Source: Flammeovirga yaeyamensis
GTDB taxonomy: Bacteria; Bacteroidota; Bacteroidia; Cytophagales; Flammeovirgaceae
Assembly: GCF_018736045.1 (NCBI RefSeq)
Contig: NZ_CP076132.1
Coordinates: 486,001 to 550,000 of the forward strand
Direction of reading: 5' to 3'
DNA length: 64,000 bases
Below the pieces are notes generated by a model. It saw only the letters and a list, made by a program, of their open reading frames with translations. It ran no database searches and was not told the DNA's origin. How positions within the stretch are numbered: position 1 is the stretch's first letter; each line of letters opens with the position of its first letter. The position numbers and the translations under genes are program-made. Of the stretch, positions 44,199 through 53,503 are shown in pieces.

Positions 44199-46049
44199 AT
44201 GAACGGCAAAATAACAAACATATCTGCGGTGATGATATTAAAGAATGCTGAAAATTCTTTGATCACCACCTTGAACTCTCTCGAATTATTTGAAGAAGTT
44301 GTCATTCTTGATAATGGATCAACTGATAAATCTTTAGAAATAGCCGCAATGTATAACAACGTTAAGGTATTTCATTCTGAATTTATTGGATTTGGGCCAT
44401 TAAAAAATAAGGCTACTTCTTATGCTTCAAATGATTGGGTTTTTTCTATTGATTCTGATGAAGTACCTGATGAGCAATTGCTTAGTGAGATTAGGAATTT
44501 TGATCTAAATAAAACAGATACTGTTGGAGTTATTCATCGATCAAATGAATACTTAGGAAAAGTAATTTCAGGAACGGATTGGGGAAATGAATATGTCACT
44601 CGTCTTTACAATAGAAAAGTGACTCAGTTTACCAATGCGGAAGTTCATGAGACTATTGAAACAAAAGGTTTAAATAGATTTAATTTCAAAGGTGTTTTGT
44701 TACACGAATCTTATACTTCTGTTGATGAGATTATCACAAAGATGCAACTCTACACAGGCTTATATGCTAAACAAAATGCAGGTGAGAAAAAGGTCTCAGC
44801 AGCAATGATACCTGTTAAAGCTTTGTTTGCCTTTTTTAGAAGTTACTTCCTCAAGAGTGGATTTATGTTTGGTTGGAGAGGTTTTCTAATCTCTTCTTAT
44901 ATTGGTATTGATGTATTTTTTAAATACTTCAAGCTTTACGAACTGAATTATAAAAACAAATACTATTCGAATAAGAAACGAGTATTAGTCGATTTTGAAC
45001 GTCTTAAATATCCAAATTGTGGTTTAGGACAGGTAAGTATTAATTTCTCTAATCAGCTTACACAAATAGAGGATGACTCTATTCAATGGGAATTCCTTTT
45101 GTCTTCTAAGGATAGGAAAAAGTTTATTCTAAATAAAAGCGGGATATTATTTAGAATACATGATCTGTTTACCAAAAATGGAGTAAAAGCAGTGGATGAA
45201 GATATTGACTTATTCCATCTTACACATCAAATAATCAATTATAAGGCAGATCACTCCAAAAAGAGTATTTATACTATTCATGATTTAAACTTTTTGGAAG
45301 AAAAAAGTGAGCAACAATCACAAGCTACTTTAAATAAAATACAATCAGCTATAGATCGTTCCGATGTGATAACGGTTATTTCTGAATTTACTAAAAATAT
45401 TGTTAAAAAACATCTTGATATACCTATAGATAAACCTATTAAAGTGATCTATAATGGTGTGAAATCACCTATTTTACCTACAAGTAATCCACCTGCATTA
45501 GTAGATGATTCACTTTTTTTCTTCACAATAGGAACGGTGATGCCAAAGAAAAATTTCCATGTTTTGGTAAAAATGATGGCTCATCTAGATGAAAAGTACA
45601 AGCTTTATATTGCTGGTAATCCAGAAAAAACGAAGTATGTGCAGAAAATTGAAGAAATCATTAATCAAAATGGTTTGCAAGACAGAGTAAAACTTTTGGG
45701 ACCTATTTCTGACGAAGAAAAATCATACTTATTCAAGAATTGTGAAGGGTTCTTTTTCCCTTCTTTATTGGAAGGTTTTGGTTTACCTATCATTGAATCT
45801 ATGTATGCACAAAAGCCTACATTCTCTTCCAATAGAACTTCTCTTCCTGAAATAGGTAAAGACCATGTGTATTATTGGGACAATTTTGATCCATTAAACA
45901 TGGCACAAGTGGTAATGGATGGATTAAAAGATTTTAATGACAATAAAGAAGAAAAGCAAAAAGAACTCTTAGACTACGCTTCTCAATTTACATGGGAAAA
46001 GAATGCTGAAAAGTATCACCAACTTTACAAAGAACTGTTAGAATTATAA
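44199..46049 (+). CDS. Bifunctional glycosyltransferase: GT2 (WaaE/KdtX-like) fused to GT4
   Basis: 616 residues. Residues 1 to about 255 are a GT2 domain: SAVMILKNAENSLITTLNSL, VILDNGSTDKS, WVFSIDSDEVPDEQLL (DxD), VTRLYNRK and the amphipathic tail AMIPVKALFAFFRSYFLKSG near GWRGFLIS. From about 258 on is a complete GT4 protein (RVLVDFERLKYPNCGLGQ, FFTIGTVMPKKNFHVLVKMM, EGFFFPSLLEGFGLPIIESMYAQKP with the EX7E motif). The second half is paralogous to the following gene. Acts at the cytoplasmic face in assembly of a lipid-linked glycan; sugars unknown. Confidence 0.88.
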   Translation: MNGKITNISAVMILKNAENSLITTLNSLELFEEVVILDNGSTDKSLEIAAMYNNVKVFHSEFIGFGPLKNKATSYASNDWVFSIDSDEVPDEQLLSEIRNFDLNKTDTVGVIHRSNEYLGKVISGTDWGNEYVTRLYNRKVTQFTNAEVHETIETKGLNRFNFKGVLLHESYTSVDEIITKMQLYTGLYAKQNAGEKKVSAAMIPVKALFAFFRSYFLKSGFMFGWRGFLISSYIGIDVFFKYFKLYELNYKNKYYSNKKRVLVDFERLKYPNCGLGQVSINFSNQLTQIEDDSIQWEFLLSSKDRKKFILNKSGILFRIHDLFTKNGVKAVDEDIDLFHLTHQIINYKADHSKKSIYTIHDLNFLEEKSEQQSQATLNKIQSAIDRSDVITVISEFTKNIVKKHLDIPIDKPIKVIYNGVKSPILPTSNPPALVDDSLFFFTIGTVMPKKNFHVLVKMMAHLDEKYKLYIAGNPEKTKYVQKIEEIINQNGLQDRVKLLGPISDEEKSYLFKNCEGFFFPSLLEGFGLPIIESMYAQKPTFSSNRTSLPEIGKDHVYYWDNFDPLNMAQVVMDGLKDFNDNKEEKQKELLDYASQFTWEKNAEKYHQLYKELLEL

Positions 46050-46050
46050 G

Positions 46051-47124
46051 ATGAAAAAAAAGGTACTGATTGATCTTGATAAACTTAAGATCCCTTATTG
46101 TGGCTTGGGTAATGTAGCCATCAATTTTGGGAACAAGCTATTTGATATTCAACAAGATGAATTCGAATGGGAAGTTTTAGTGTCAGAAACTCAGTCAGTA
46201 AGTCATTTAGATTATTCTAATTTTTCAATTCAAAAGCTATCCTTATTAAAAAAGAAAAACATTCGAGCATTTGATAAGTCGGCTGATTTGGTCCATGTTA
46301 CCAATCAAATGATCAAATACTTTGTGTCTAAGGGAAAGAAAAACATAGTGACAATCCATGATTTGAACTATGTTTACGAAGAACCCGAAGAGATATATTC
46401 AAAGAAATTACAAAAGTTACAGCGTCATGTAGATAACGCAACATTGATTACTGTAATCTCTAATTTCACTAAAAAAGTAGTTGAAGAATACCTGACTATC
46501 CCGGAGGGAACTGAAATAATTGTAGTCCCTAATGGTGTAGAACCACCTCAAAAAGACAATGTAAGTAAACCTTCTAAGGTAAGTTCAGACCGTTTCTTCT
46601 TTACGATTGGTACAATCATGCCTAAGAAAAATTTTCACGTATTGGTGGAAATGATGAAATATATAGGAGATGATTATCATTTATATATCGGAGGTCAACT
46701 CTCCAAGCCTGAATATGTTGAAACTATTAATTCTTTGATAACCGAACATGGATTAGAGGATAGGGTAAAATTATTAGGAGAAGTAACTACAGAAGAAAAA
46801 AACTATTTGTATCATAATTGCTCTGGGTTTTTATTTCCTTCTTTATATGAAGGTTTCGGCTTACCAATAATTGAAGCAATGTATTGTGGTAAACCTGTTT
46901 TTAGTTCTAACCTAACAAGTTTACCAGAAGTAGGAGGTGATATGGCATGTTATTGGGAGAATTTTGCCCCTCAATATATGGCTAATATAGTAAATGAAGG
47001 CTTAGCTAAACATCTTCAAAATGAAGAAGCTAATTCCCAAAAATTAATTGATTATGCTTCTCAATTTACTTGGGAAAAGAATGCACAGGCCTATTTTGAA
47101 TTATATCAAAAGCTACTGTCCTAG
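46051..47124 (+). CDS. Glycosyltransferase family 4 (paralogue of the preceding GT4 half)
   Basis: 357 residues with the GT-B fold. It aligns end to end with residues 258-616 of the preceding protein: KVLIDLDKLKIPYCGLGNVAINF, ITVISNFTKKVVEEYL, FFTIGTIMPKKNFHVLVEMM, RVKLLGEVTTEEK, GFLFPSLYEGFGLPIIEAMY (EX7E) and ASQFTWEKNAQ. Starts 1 nt after the previous stop. Its stop overlaps the stop of the convergent DUF5672 gene in the shared palindrome CTAG (47121-47124). Confidence 0.9.
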   Translation: MKKKVLIDLDKLKIPYCGLGNVAINFGNKLFDIQQDEFEWEVLVSETQSVSHLDYSNFSIQKLSLLKKKNIRAFDKSADLVHVTNQMIKYFVSKGKKNIVTIHDLNYVYEEPEEIYSKKLQKLQRHVDNATLITVISNFTKKVVEEYLTIPEGTEIIVVPNGVEPPQKDNVSKPSKVSSDRFFFTIGTIMPKKNFHVLVEMMKYIGDDYHLYIGGQLSKPEYVETINSLITEHGLEDRVKLLGEVTTEEKNYLYHNCSGFLFPSLYEGFGLPIIEAMYCGKPVFSSNLTSLPEVGGDMACYWENFAPQYMANIVNEGLAKHLQNEEANSQKLIDYASQFTWEKNAQAYFELYQKLLS

Positions 47125-47912
47125 AAAGAATAACCTTCAGCTTCAATATAGGGTTTCCAAAGATCAAAATCGTCCTTCCACCAAGCGTGAATGCCCATAG
47201 GAAGTCTTTCATTATGATATTTAAATACTTCTTTTGCTCTTAATTCCATTCCGAAATCAAGTGCTTCATCTGGAGTTGGAACAGTAAAGTAAGGAAAAGA
47301 TTTTGAAGAGTTCTTCCCAAAAAACATATCCTCATTTTTATTACTGTTTTTATAAACAGACCAATCATTTTTTCTTAATCGGAATAATGCATACCAACTA
47401 CTATATCGATTGCCGTTAAAAGAAAAAAGTGTTTTCGTGAAAGATGAAGTTTCGTTTAATACCTTAAGGTGATCATCAATTTTTCTGAGTGAAAAACCTC
47501 CGTTACCTACATATTTAAACCAAATAGAATTTGAACCATCATTTTCTGGCCATGGAGCACCTACATATGAATAATTCCTATTACACCAATCGTCTAATTC
47601 ATCTCTAAATATGAAGCAGTCTGTTTGATAAATAAGCATGAATTTATAGGCATCAAATGCACTGTAAAACTCCTCAGAAACCATCAGACGGTTATAGCCT
47701 TTAATATCTTGAAAGTAATTTTTATTGAAGTATTTTATATTAAAGTCTTCCTGACAAACTGATTGATAATATGAAATATCTAAACCTTTTGGAGCTATAA
47801 AAAAAATATCTCTTTGATGTAATACTTTCAATCCTTGTTGTAAAGAAATTTTTTCAAGATCAGTTAAGCTCTTTTTATAAATAGGGATGACTACAACGCA
47901 GTTATTATTCAT
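47121..47912 (-). CDS. DUF5672 family protein (probable glycosyltransferase)
   Basis: 263 residues. CVVVIPIYKKSLTDLEKISLQQGLKVL is the typical DUF5672 opening. LIYQTDCFIFRDELDDWCNRNYSYVGAPWP and WFKYVGNGGFSLRKIDDHLKVL, followed by NEDMFFGKN, are the family core, whose DxD-like TDC and GNGGFSLR motifs suggest a GT-A enzyme. Last gene of the minus-strand glycan run. Acceptor and donor unknown. Confidence 0.8.
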   Translation of the reverse strand: MNNNCVVVIPIYKKSLTDLEKISLQQGLKVLHQRDIFFIAPKGLDISYYQSVCQEDFNIKYFNKNYFQDIKGYNRLMVSEEFYSAFDAYKFMLIYQTDCFIFRDELDDWCNRNYSYVGAPWPENDGSNSIWFKYVGNGGFSLRKIDDHLKVLNETSSFTKTLFSFNGNRYSSWYALFRLRKNDWSVYKNSNKNEDMFFGKNSSKSFPYFTVPTPDEALDFGMELRAKEVFKYHNERLPMGIHAWWKDDFDLWKPYIEAEGYSF

Positions 47913-47949
47913 GTTATTTAAGTAATTTCTTTATTAATAATTCATCAAA

Positions 47950-48978
47950 TTATTGAAAAATCATTTTTAAAAAATTTTGATAAAGGTTTTGAGCCGTGGG
48001 TAAATATTGCTTTTCTTCAATCACCACTTCATTAAATATTTGCATTACCTTTTCTGGAGAAAACTGTTTGTAGACATCATAATTCTTCTTTGGTAATGAT
48101 TTAGCATTGAATAAAAGTTTTTTACAAGAAGATTTATCGTGGTATAAATAACACTCATCTCCCAAAATATCCAGATGAGCATTGTCTTTTTTACTTTTAG
48201 AAGTAAGTACATTTTTTCCTAAAATATGGAATTCTGCAATGGCTAAACCAAATGTTTCACCTTCAGATCTAGCATGTAAATAGGCATCACAGGTATTGAT
48301 AAATGTAGCCTTTTCCTCTAAGGTATAAATGGGATCTAAATGTATAACTCTAGGATGATCGAAGAACTTATTCGTGTTAGCAAACAAGATGTAAAGGTTT
48401 TCGTCTTCTTGAACAGCTTCCGTAATCGCCTCATGTACAAATGTGAGATCAAAAGTAGTTGCTCCTCCATATCTTCCAACGACAGTAGCGTCTTTAGGAA
48501 TCCCTAATTTTTCTCTTAAGTCGGTATTTACTTCAGGCATATGAATGATATGCGGAACATATGAAGAACGGAACTTTCCTCTTTTACGGGCTAAATACTC
48601 TGAAATATAAAAGTAATCATCTCCGTAAGGTTTGTAATAATCGAATACTACATGAATAGCATTTCGATATCCATTATACAGTTCATGATCCTGTTTTCCA
48701 GCTCTTAAAAAATAGATACAATCAGGTTTAATCTCATCAATTATTGATTGTGCATCATCATGAGAACTATAGCCTGACATTCGGTCATCAAATTGAGTTT
48801 TAAATTTTTTGAAAACCTCATCATCATGTGTTTCATGCTTAGCATTATTTTCTAATGAATAAATGATATAAGATGTATTGCCTAATATTGTTTCATTAAA
48901 ATAGGCATAATCATATATAGCGACTTCTGTACCTCGTCGACTAAAACCATTAACACTGAAAACTATTTTTTTTTGCAT
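47950..48978 (-). CDS. Glycosyltransferase (GT4-like, RGTEVA motif)
   Basis: 342 residues, GT-B. Opening FSVNGFSRRGTEVAIYDYAYFNE has the RGTE-A-YDYA signature seen in a small group of bacterial and viral sugar transferases. GRYGGATTFDLTFVHEAI marks the second Rossmann domain and NTCDAYLHARSEGETFGLAIAEFHILGKNV carries EGETFGLAIAE (EX7E-like). Only 13 bp separate it from the GT17 gene upstream. Specificity unknown. Confidence 0.82.
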   Translation of the reverse strand: MQKKIVFSVNGFSRRGTEVAIYDYAYFNETILGNTSYIIYSLENNAKHETHDDEVFKKFKTQFDDRMSGYSSHDDAQSIIDEIKPDCIYFLRAGKQDHELYNGYRNAIHVVFDYYKPYGDDYFYISEYLARKRGKFRSSYVPHIIHMPEVNTDLREKLGIPKDATVVGRYGGATTFDLTFVHEAITEAVQEDENLYILFANTNKFFDHPRVIHLDPIYTLEEKATFINTCDAYLHARSEGETFGLAIAEFHILGKNVLTSKSKKDNAHLDILGDECYLYHDKSSCKKLLFNAKSLPKKNYDVYKQFSPEKVMQIFNEVVIEEKQYLPTAQNLYQNFLKMIFQ

Positions 48979-48991
48979 GAAATTCGATCAA

Positions 48992-49894
48992 TTAGAATTG
49001 GTATTTTTTAGCTGAAAACTTTTTTGAGTTCTTGTATATATTTCTTCTAAATGTGAAAATATATTCTGATATATTACTAGGTTTGGGATCTGTTTTCGTT
49101 TGAAATAAATGAGGATAATCCTTATAGATATCAGCAAACATTGTCTCCTCAGGAGGGATACAATCGATCCATATTCCTTTTCTCATGAATAAATCCGTAG
49201 GGAATTTTAAGCAATGCTTGATATGCTTATGCGTGATAAAAGGCTTCTTATTAAACTCTTGGTGAGAGAAGCTTTTTAATTTATACACATACATTTCAAT
49301 ATCATTTCCGAAAACATAAGACATATGTGCCGATTTATCATTCTTAGGATCATACTCTATATGACCAAAATCAGATGATTTTCGGATCTGATCCAATGTT
49401 TTGTCGCTGTTCTTGATCTCTTTAAGATTAGAGACAAAAGTTAAATCAAAAATTGAGTTTGTTTTATAATTTAAGAAATAGTTATAATGTGGGATATCTA
49501 TTTTCAATATTTTATCAAAACTCTTATTGCGATCTAACAATTTGATATCATAAAATTCATCAAGGTCGGCAATGAATATAGTATCTTCATCATTTGCTTC
49601 GGTAAGACCTCTCATAATTGCATTTCTATGAGTTGCCTCGTTTTCCCAAGCATCCGCAGAAGTTAATTCATTTTCTAGTTTGATATAGATAATCTTATCT
49701 AAGAATTGACTGTATCGATCTTTATTTTCTTCAAAACAAAAACCTTTTTCCTTTCCCACGAAACTTTGATTACACTCAACAATTACAAAATGATCAACGT
49801 GTTCATAGTATAACTTAAGCCTAATTTCAAGTAAATCAAGTTCATTGAATAACATGAAACAATCGTATATTTTTCTCTCTTGTGTAGTGTTCAT
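48992..49894 (-). CDS. Glycosyltransferase family 17 protein
   Basis: 300 residues. The GT17 hallmarks are YDCFMLFNELDLLEIRLKLYYEHVDHFVIVECNQSFVG, read as DCFMLFNELDLLEIRL plus HVDHFVIVECNQSF, and IFIADLDEFYD (acidic metal-binding motif). Eukaryotic members are beta-1,4-mannosyl-glycoprotein GlcNAc transferases (MGAT3-like); bacterial members occur in capsule and LPS loci with unknown acceptors. Confidence 0.85.
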   Translation of the reverse strand: MNTTQERKIYDCFMLFNELDLLEIRLKLYYEHVDHFVIVECNQSFVGKEKGFCFEENKDRYSQFLDKIIYIKLENELTSADAWENEATHRNAIMRGLTEANDEDTIFIADLDEFYDIKLLDRNKSFDKILKIDIPHYNYFLNYKTNSIFDLTFVSNLKEIKNSDKTLDQIRKSSDFGHIEYDPKNDKSAHMSYVFGNDIEMYVYKLKSFSHQEFNKKPFITHKHIKHCLKFPTDLFMRKGIWIDCIPPEETMFADIYKDYPHLFQTKTDPKPSNISEYIFTFRRNIYKNSKKFSAKKYQF

Positions 49895-49932
49895 TTGAGT
49901 AACCTGTTAAGAATAATATGTCGTTAAAAGTT

Positions 49933-50688
49933 TTAGTCTTCTATAAAAGCAATTTGGTAATGTTTCACTTTATAAACGTTGTGGTGAAAGTAAATATTTG
50001 TCAACCTTTCCGCTAAGAAGCCAATTGTTCTGTTTTGATATGATTCTTGACGAAATTGAATACGCTTTTCAATTTCAAAAATGATATCAAACATCCAAGT
50101 CATAAATTTCTCAAAAATCTCTGGCTTGGTGATAAACATATTGTAGATATAACAATGTGTTGGAATCTTATTTTCTATTTTTTCTAAAGTCGCCTTGTAC
50201 TCAGGGTATTTACTCAATAGAACATCAATCATTATATTCCAATCTTCTTCATGATGACTACTCAGGTATTGAGATTTAATAGAAAGGTGTTTCCAATATT
50301 GTTTTCTAGGAAGAATTACATCGTACTTTTTTAAGTCAGATTTGATCTGATCTCCTAAATTCTCGTGATAAAAATTTAAGATATCATCTTTCTTAAAAGC
50401 ATCAGCATTTCTGTATTTATCGTGAAATGGGTTTAATTTTCTGAAGTTAAAAAATCTTCTATAATGACAGATTCCAATAAAATCAGATTCTTGATAATTA
50501 TAGTTTTTCCAAATCCAATACAAGCCTGTCAGCTCGTTTATATATCTGTTTTTTTCAGAAATATGATCTCCGGTGTTATCACCTAAAATATATAGTTCTT
50601 TATCGGAAATCTCTTTACCACAATGCAAAGGTTGAAAAGTAGCATTCTTAGCAAAAGGGTATTCTTTATGATGGATTACAAAAATCAT
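49933..50688 (-). CDS. DUF4422 family glycosyltransferase
   Basis: 251 residues. ELTGLYWIWKNYNYQESDFIGICHYRRFF is the conserved DUF4422 core (short form: GLYWIWKN, then FIGICHYRRF), followed by VILPRKQYW and CYIYNMFITKPEIFEKFMTWMFDI-type sequence (CYIYNMFITKPE), with LAERLTNIYF near the end. Often mislabelled exoribonuclease; it is found in polysaccharide loci and predicted to transfer sugars. Overlaps glf by 4 nt, so coupled to it. Confidence 0.85.
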   Translation of the reverse strand: MIFVIHHKEYPFAKNATFQPLHCGKEISDKELYILGDNTGDHISEKNRYINELTGLYWIWKNYNYQESDFIGICHYRRFFNFRKLNPFHDKYRNADAFKKDDILNFYHENLGDQIKSDLKKYDVILPRKQYWKHLSIKSQYLSSHHEEDWNIMIDVLLSKYPEYKATLEKIENKIPTHCYIYNMFITKPEIFEKFMTWMFDIIFEIEKRIQFRQESYQNRTIGFLAERLTNIYFHHNVYKVKHYQIAFIED

Positions 50689-51794
50689 AGGCCTAATTCT
50701 TTTTCAGCTCGTTTTAATGCAGAAGCAATCACTTGATGCATATCGTAATATTTGTATTCAGCCAAACGGCCACCAAATATCACATTATTTTCAGCTTCTG
50801 CTAGTTTTTTGTAGCGGTTATATAGTGAAGAATTTGTTTCGTCGTTAACAGGGTAATAAGGCTCTTTATCTTTGTCCCACTCTTGAGGATATTCTTTAGT
50901 TATTACCGTTTTATCTTGAGTGCCATACTCAAAATGTTTGTGTTCGATAATACGAGTGTATGGAACTTCTCTTTCAGTATAGTTTATTGCTGCTATACCT
51001 TGATGGTTCGCCTTGTCTAAAGTTTCCGACTCAAAGCGAAGACTTCTGTAATTCAAATAGCCCAATTGATAATCGAAGAACTCGTCGATCTTACCAGTAT
51101 AGACCACTTTAGTACCCATTTCATCAAAAGATGATTTGTTCTCGAAGTAATCCGTATTCAATTGAACATCGATACCTTCTAATAAACCATCAATTAATTT
51201 ATTATATCCACCAATAGGAATACCTTGATATTTATCGTTAAAGTAATTGTTATCGTAAGTATATCTTACCGGCAATCTTTTGATAATAAATGATGGAAGA
51301 TCTTTAGCATTTCTTCCCCATTGTTTTTCGGTATATCCTTTGATTAAGCGTTCGTAAACATCATTTCCTACTAACGAAATAGCTTGTTCCTCTAAATTCT
51401 GAGGCTTTTTGATGTTTAACTCTGCTTTTTGTTCTTCAATTTTTTGTTTTGCTTCTTCTGGAGTTTGTGTTCCCCAAAATTGATAGAAAGTGTGCATGTT
51501 AAAAGGCAGGTTGTATAAAGTGCCTTTGTAGTTTGCCAGAGGAGAGTATCTAAAATGATTGAATTCTACAAACTGATTCACAAAATCCCATACTTCTTTA
51601 CTGTTGGTATGGAAAATATGAGGTCCGTATTTATGAACATTAATGCCTTCAACATTTTCACAGTAGATGTTACCACCTTGGTGGTCTCTTTTATCAATAA
51701 CAAGACATTTATGCCCTGCTTGATTCATTTTGTAGGCGAATACAGCTCCAAACAGACCTGAACCTACAATAACGTAATCATATTTAGTCTTCAT
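50685..51794 (-). CDS. glf: UDP-galactopyranose mutase
   Basis: 369 residues. FAD enzyme making UDP-galactofuranose from UDP-galactopyranose. FAD-binding YDYVIVGSGLFGAVFAYKMNQ, DKRDHQGGNIYCENVEGINVHKYGPHIFHT, W-V-N-F region VWDFVNQFVEFNHFRYSPLA, KGYTEKQWGRNAKDLP and VPYTRIIEHKHFE, GGRLAEYKYYDMHQVI are all canonical. It overlaps the polyprenol-P-mannose synthase gene by 11 nt. Its presence predicts that galactofuranose is part of the glycan made by this locus. Confidence 0.96.
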   Translation of the reverse strand: MKTKYDYVIVGSGLFGAVFAYKMNQAGHKCLVIDKRDHQGGNIYCENVEGINVHKYGPHIFHTNSKEVWDFVNQFVEFNHFRYSPLANYKGTLYNLPFNMHTFYQFWGTQTPEEAKQKIEEQKAELNIKKPQNLEEQAISLVGNDVYERLIKGYTEKQWGRNAKDLPSFIIKRLPVRYTYDNNYFNDKYQGIPIGGYNKLIDGLLEGIDVQLNTDYFENKSSFDEMGTKVVYTGKIDEFFDYQLGYLNYRSLRFESETLDKANHQGIAAINYTEREVPYTRIIEHKHFEYGTQDKTVITKEYPQEWDKDKEPYYPVNDETNSSLYNRYKKLAEAENNVIFGGRLAEYKYYDMHQVIASALKRAEKELGL

Positions 51795-52527
51795 ATCGAT
51801 GAAATTTTCGGAAGTAACTTCTAATTTTTAAGAAAATTACCCCAAAGAAAGCTTCTTTAAATATTTTAGTGGACATCTTTGATTCACCGCGAGTACGGTC
51901 TGTAAAGATGATCGGCACTTCTTGAATTTTGTATCCGTATTTCCAGGTTTTGAATTTCATTTCGATTTGGAAAGCATACCCTACGAAATGAATTTTATCG
52001 TTATTAAGGAGTGTTTTTAAGACTCTGTTAGTGTAGCATTTAAAACCTGCAGTGGTATCGTTAATTGGTAATCCAGTAATAAACTGAACATATTTACTAG
52101 CAAAGTAGGACATTAAAACTCTTCCCATAGGCCAGTTGACTACATTTACTCCCGATTTGTATCGAGAACCAACAGCCATATCGTTCCCCTCTTCTTTGCA
52201 AGCTTTGTAAAGTTTAGGTAGGTCGTTAGGGTTATGAGAGAAATCAGCATCCATTTCATAAACGTATTGATAATCTCTTTCCATTGCCCATTTGAAGCCA
52301 TGAATATATGCAGTACCTAAACCATTTTTTTCGGTTCTTTCTTCCAAAAACAAACGGCCATCAAATTCTTGCATCAATTCTTTTACTTTTGCTCCTGTAC
52401 CGTCAGGCGACCCATCGTCTACAATTAGCATGTCGAAGGGTGTATCGAGATTCATAACTGCTCTGATGATCAGTTCAATATTCTCGATCTCATTATATGT
52501 TGGTGTTATTACTAGATTTTCTTTCAC
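51784..52527 (-). CDS. Polyprenol-phosphate mannose synthase (DPM1/Ppm1-like GT2)
   Basis: 247 residues. LVITPTYNEIENIELIIRAV, MLIVDDGSPDGTGAKVKELM, YVYEMDADFSHNPNDLPKL (DAD metal motif), VVNWPMGRVLMSYFASKYV and DRTRGESKMSTKIFKEA are the DPM1 signatures. No C-terminal membrane domain, as in the short bacterial type. It would make mannosyl (or related) polyprenol-phosphate as a donor on the periplasmic side, for glycans or glycoproteins. -7-like TATCTTTG lies just upstream (52539-52532). Confidence 0.9.
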   Translation of the reverse strand: MKENLVITPTYNEIENIELIIRAVMNLDTPFDMLIVDDGSPDGTGAKVKELMQEFDGRLFLEERTEKNGLGTAYIHGFKWAMERDYQYVYEMDADFSHNPNDLPKLYKACKEEGNDMAVGSRYKSGVNVVNWPMGRVLMSYFASKYVQFITGLPINDTTAGFKCYTNRVLKTLLNNDKIHFVGYAFQIEMKFKTWKYGYKIQEVPIIFTDRTRGESKMSTKIFKEAFFGVIFLKIRSYFRKFHRYED

Positions 52528-52531
52528 GATG

Positions 52532-52539
52532 CAAAGATA
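52532..52539 (-). promoter_or_regulatory. -7-like element just before the polyprenol-P-mannose synthase gene
   Basis: TATCTTTG on the minus strand, only 4 bp upstream of the ATG at 52527; if real, transcription would be leaderless. No -33 TTG. Confidence 0.25.
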
Positions 52540-52600
52540 TGTTTTTGTTTGTTAGGATTAAAGAATGAAAAGTAGGTTGTCCTTAAATAAAGAGAATGAA

Positions 52601-53461
52601 TTATATTTTAATATAATTTTTATACTCACCAATAATATATCCTCCTGTCAGTTTCATCACAAACTGTTTTACTTTCTCCTTAAGTGAATAGTTTTTGATA
52701 CTAATATCTTGATCAAATTTCCAATTCTTTTTTTGAATTCTATTCTGCATCACTTTAGGGTGAGAGCCATCAAAAAGAGCTAAAGAATCGATTTCAGAAT
52801 AATCGAACTCAGCACCTTCAATTGATGGTGTACCGTTGTTGTATAATGAACTGAAGTTACTTTGCTTAGCCATCATTTTCTCTGGAGGGCGTACCCAACC
52901 ATAATGATAAATGAAAGCATTAATAGGTTTTACCCTTAACTTTTCGTTATCTCCTTTTCTGAATCCTTGTGCATCACGGTATGAATATATTTCAGGATTA
53001 TTTTTAATCACACGAATTTCATGTCGATACCATTTAGTGGAAGAACCAATATAATCATACGATCCATAAAAGTGCTTGTATTTAAAAAGTAAGCCATCGA
53101 CATTTTTATCGTCTTTGTATTTTAACATGGCTTCTTTTACCGTAGGGATAAAGTCTTCGTGTAGAGCTTCGTCTCCTTGAATATAGAAACACCAATCAGT
53201 GTCTTTAGAAATCTCTTTAAATGCTTTGTTAGTTTCGTCGGCTAAGACACTACCGCCTGTTTTTAAAGATTCGTCCCAAATTGTATCAATAATTCTGATT
53301 TTTGGGTCAATGTTCTCTATGAGTTCTCTTGTTCCATCATCACAGTTACCAACAGCAACAACAAATTCATCACAAAGTGGTAAAATTGATGTGATTGCTT
53401 CTAGAACAGGATAATCGTACTTAATGGCGTTTTTTATAAAACTAAAACCGGTTACTTTCAT
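52601..53461 (-). CDS. Glycosyltransferase family 2 protein
   Basis: 286 residues. MKVTGFSFIKNAIKYDYPVLEAI opening, LCDEFVVAVGNCDDGTRELIENI, and WCFYIQGDEALHEDFIPTV with the GDE acidic motif resemble the GT2 group often labelled glycosyltransferase involved in cell-wall biosynthesis. YHYGWVRPPEKMMAKQSNF is a family landmark near residue 200. Transcribed from the same strand as the thi operon upstream, with 42 bp between them, so it may be read through from it. Confidence 0.85.
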   Translation of the reverse strand: MKVTGFSFIKNAIKYDYPVLEAITSILPLCDEFVVAVGNCDDGTRELIENIDPKIRIIDTIWDESLKTGGSVLADETNKAFKEISKDTDWCFYIQGDEALHEDFIPTVKEAMLKYKDDKNVDGLLFKYKHFYGSYDYIGSSTKWYRHEIRVIKNNPEIYSYRDAQGFRKGDNEKLRVKPINAFIYHYGWVRPPEKMMAKQSNFSSLYNNGTPSIEGAEFDYSEIDSLALFDGSHPKVMQNRIQKKNWKFDQDISIKNYSLKEKVKQFVMKLTGGYIIGEYKNYIKI

Positions 53462-53503
53462 TTGCTACAGTCATTTACAGACCGTAAAGATATTAGCTTT
53501 TGA

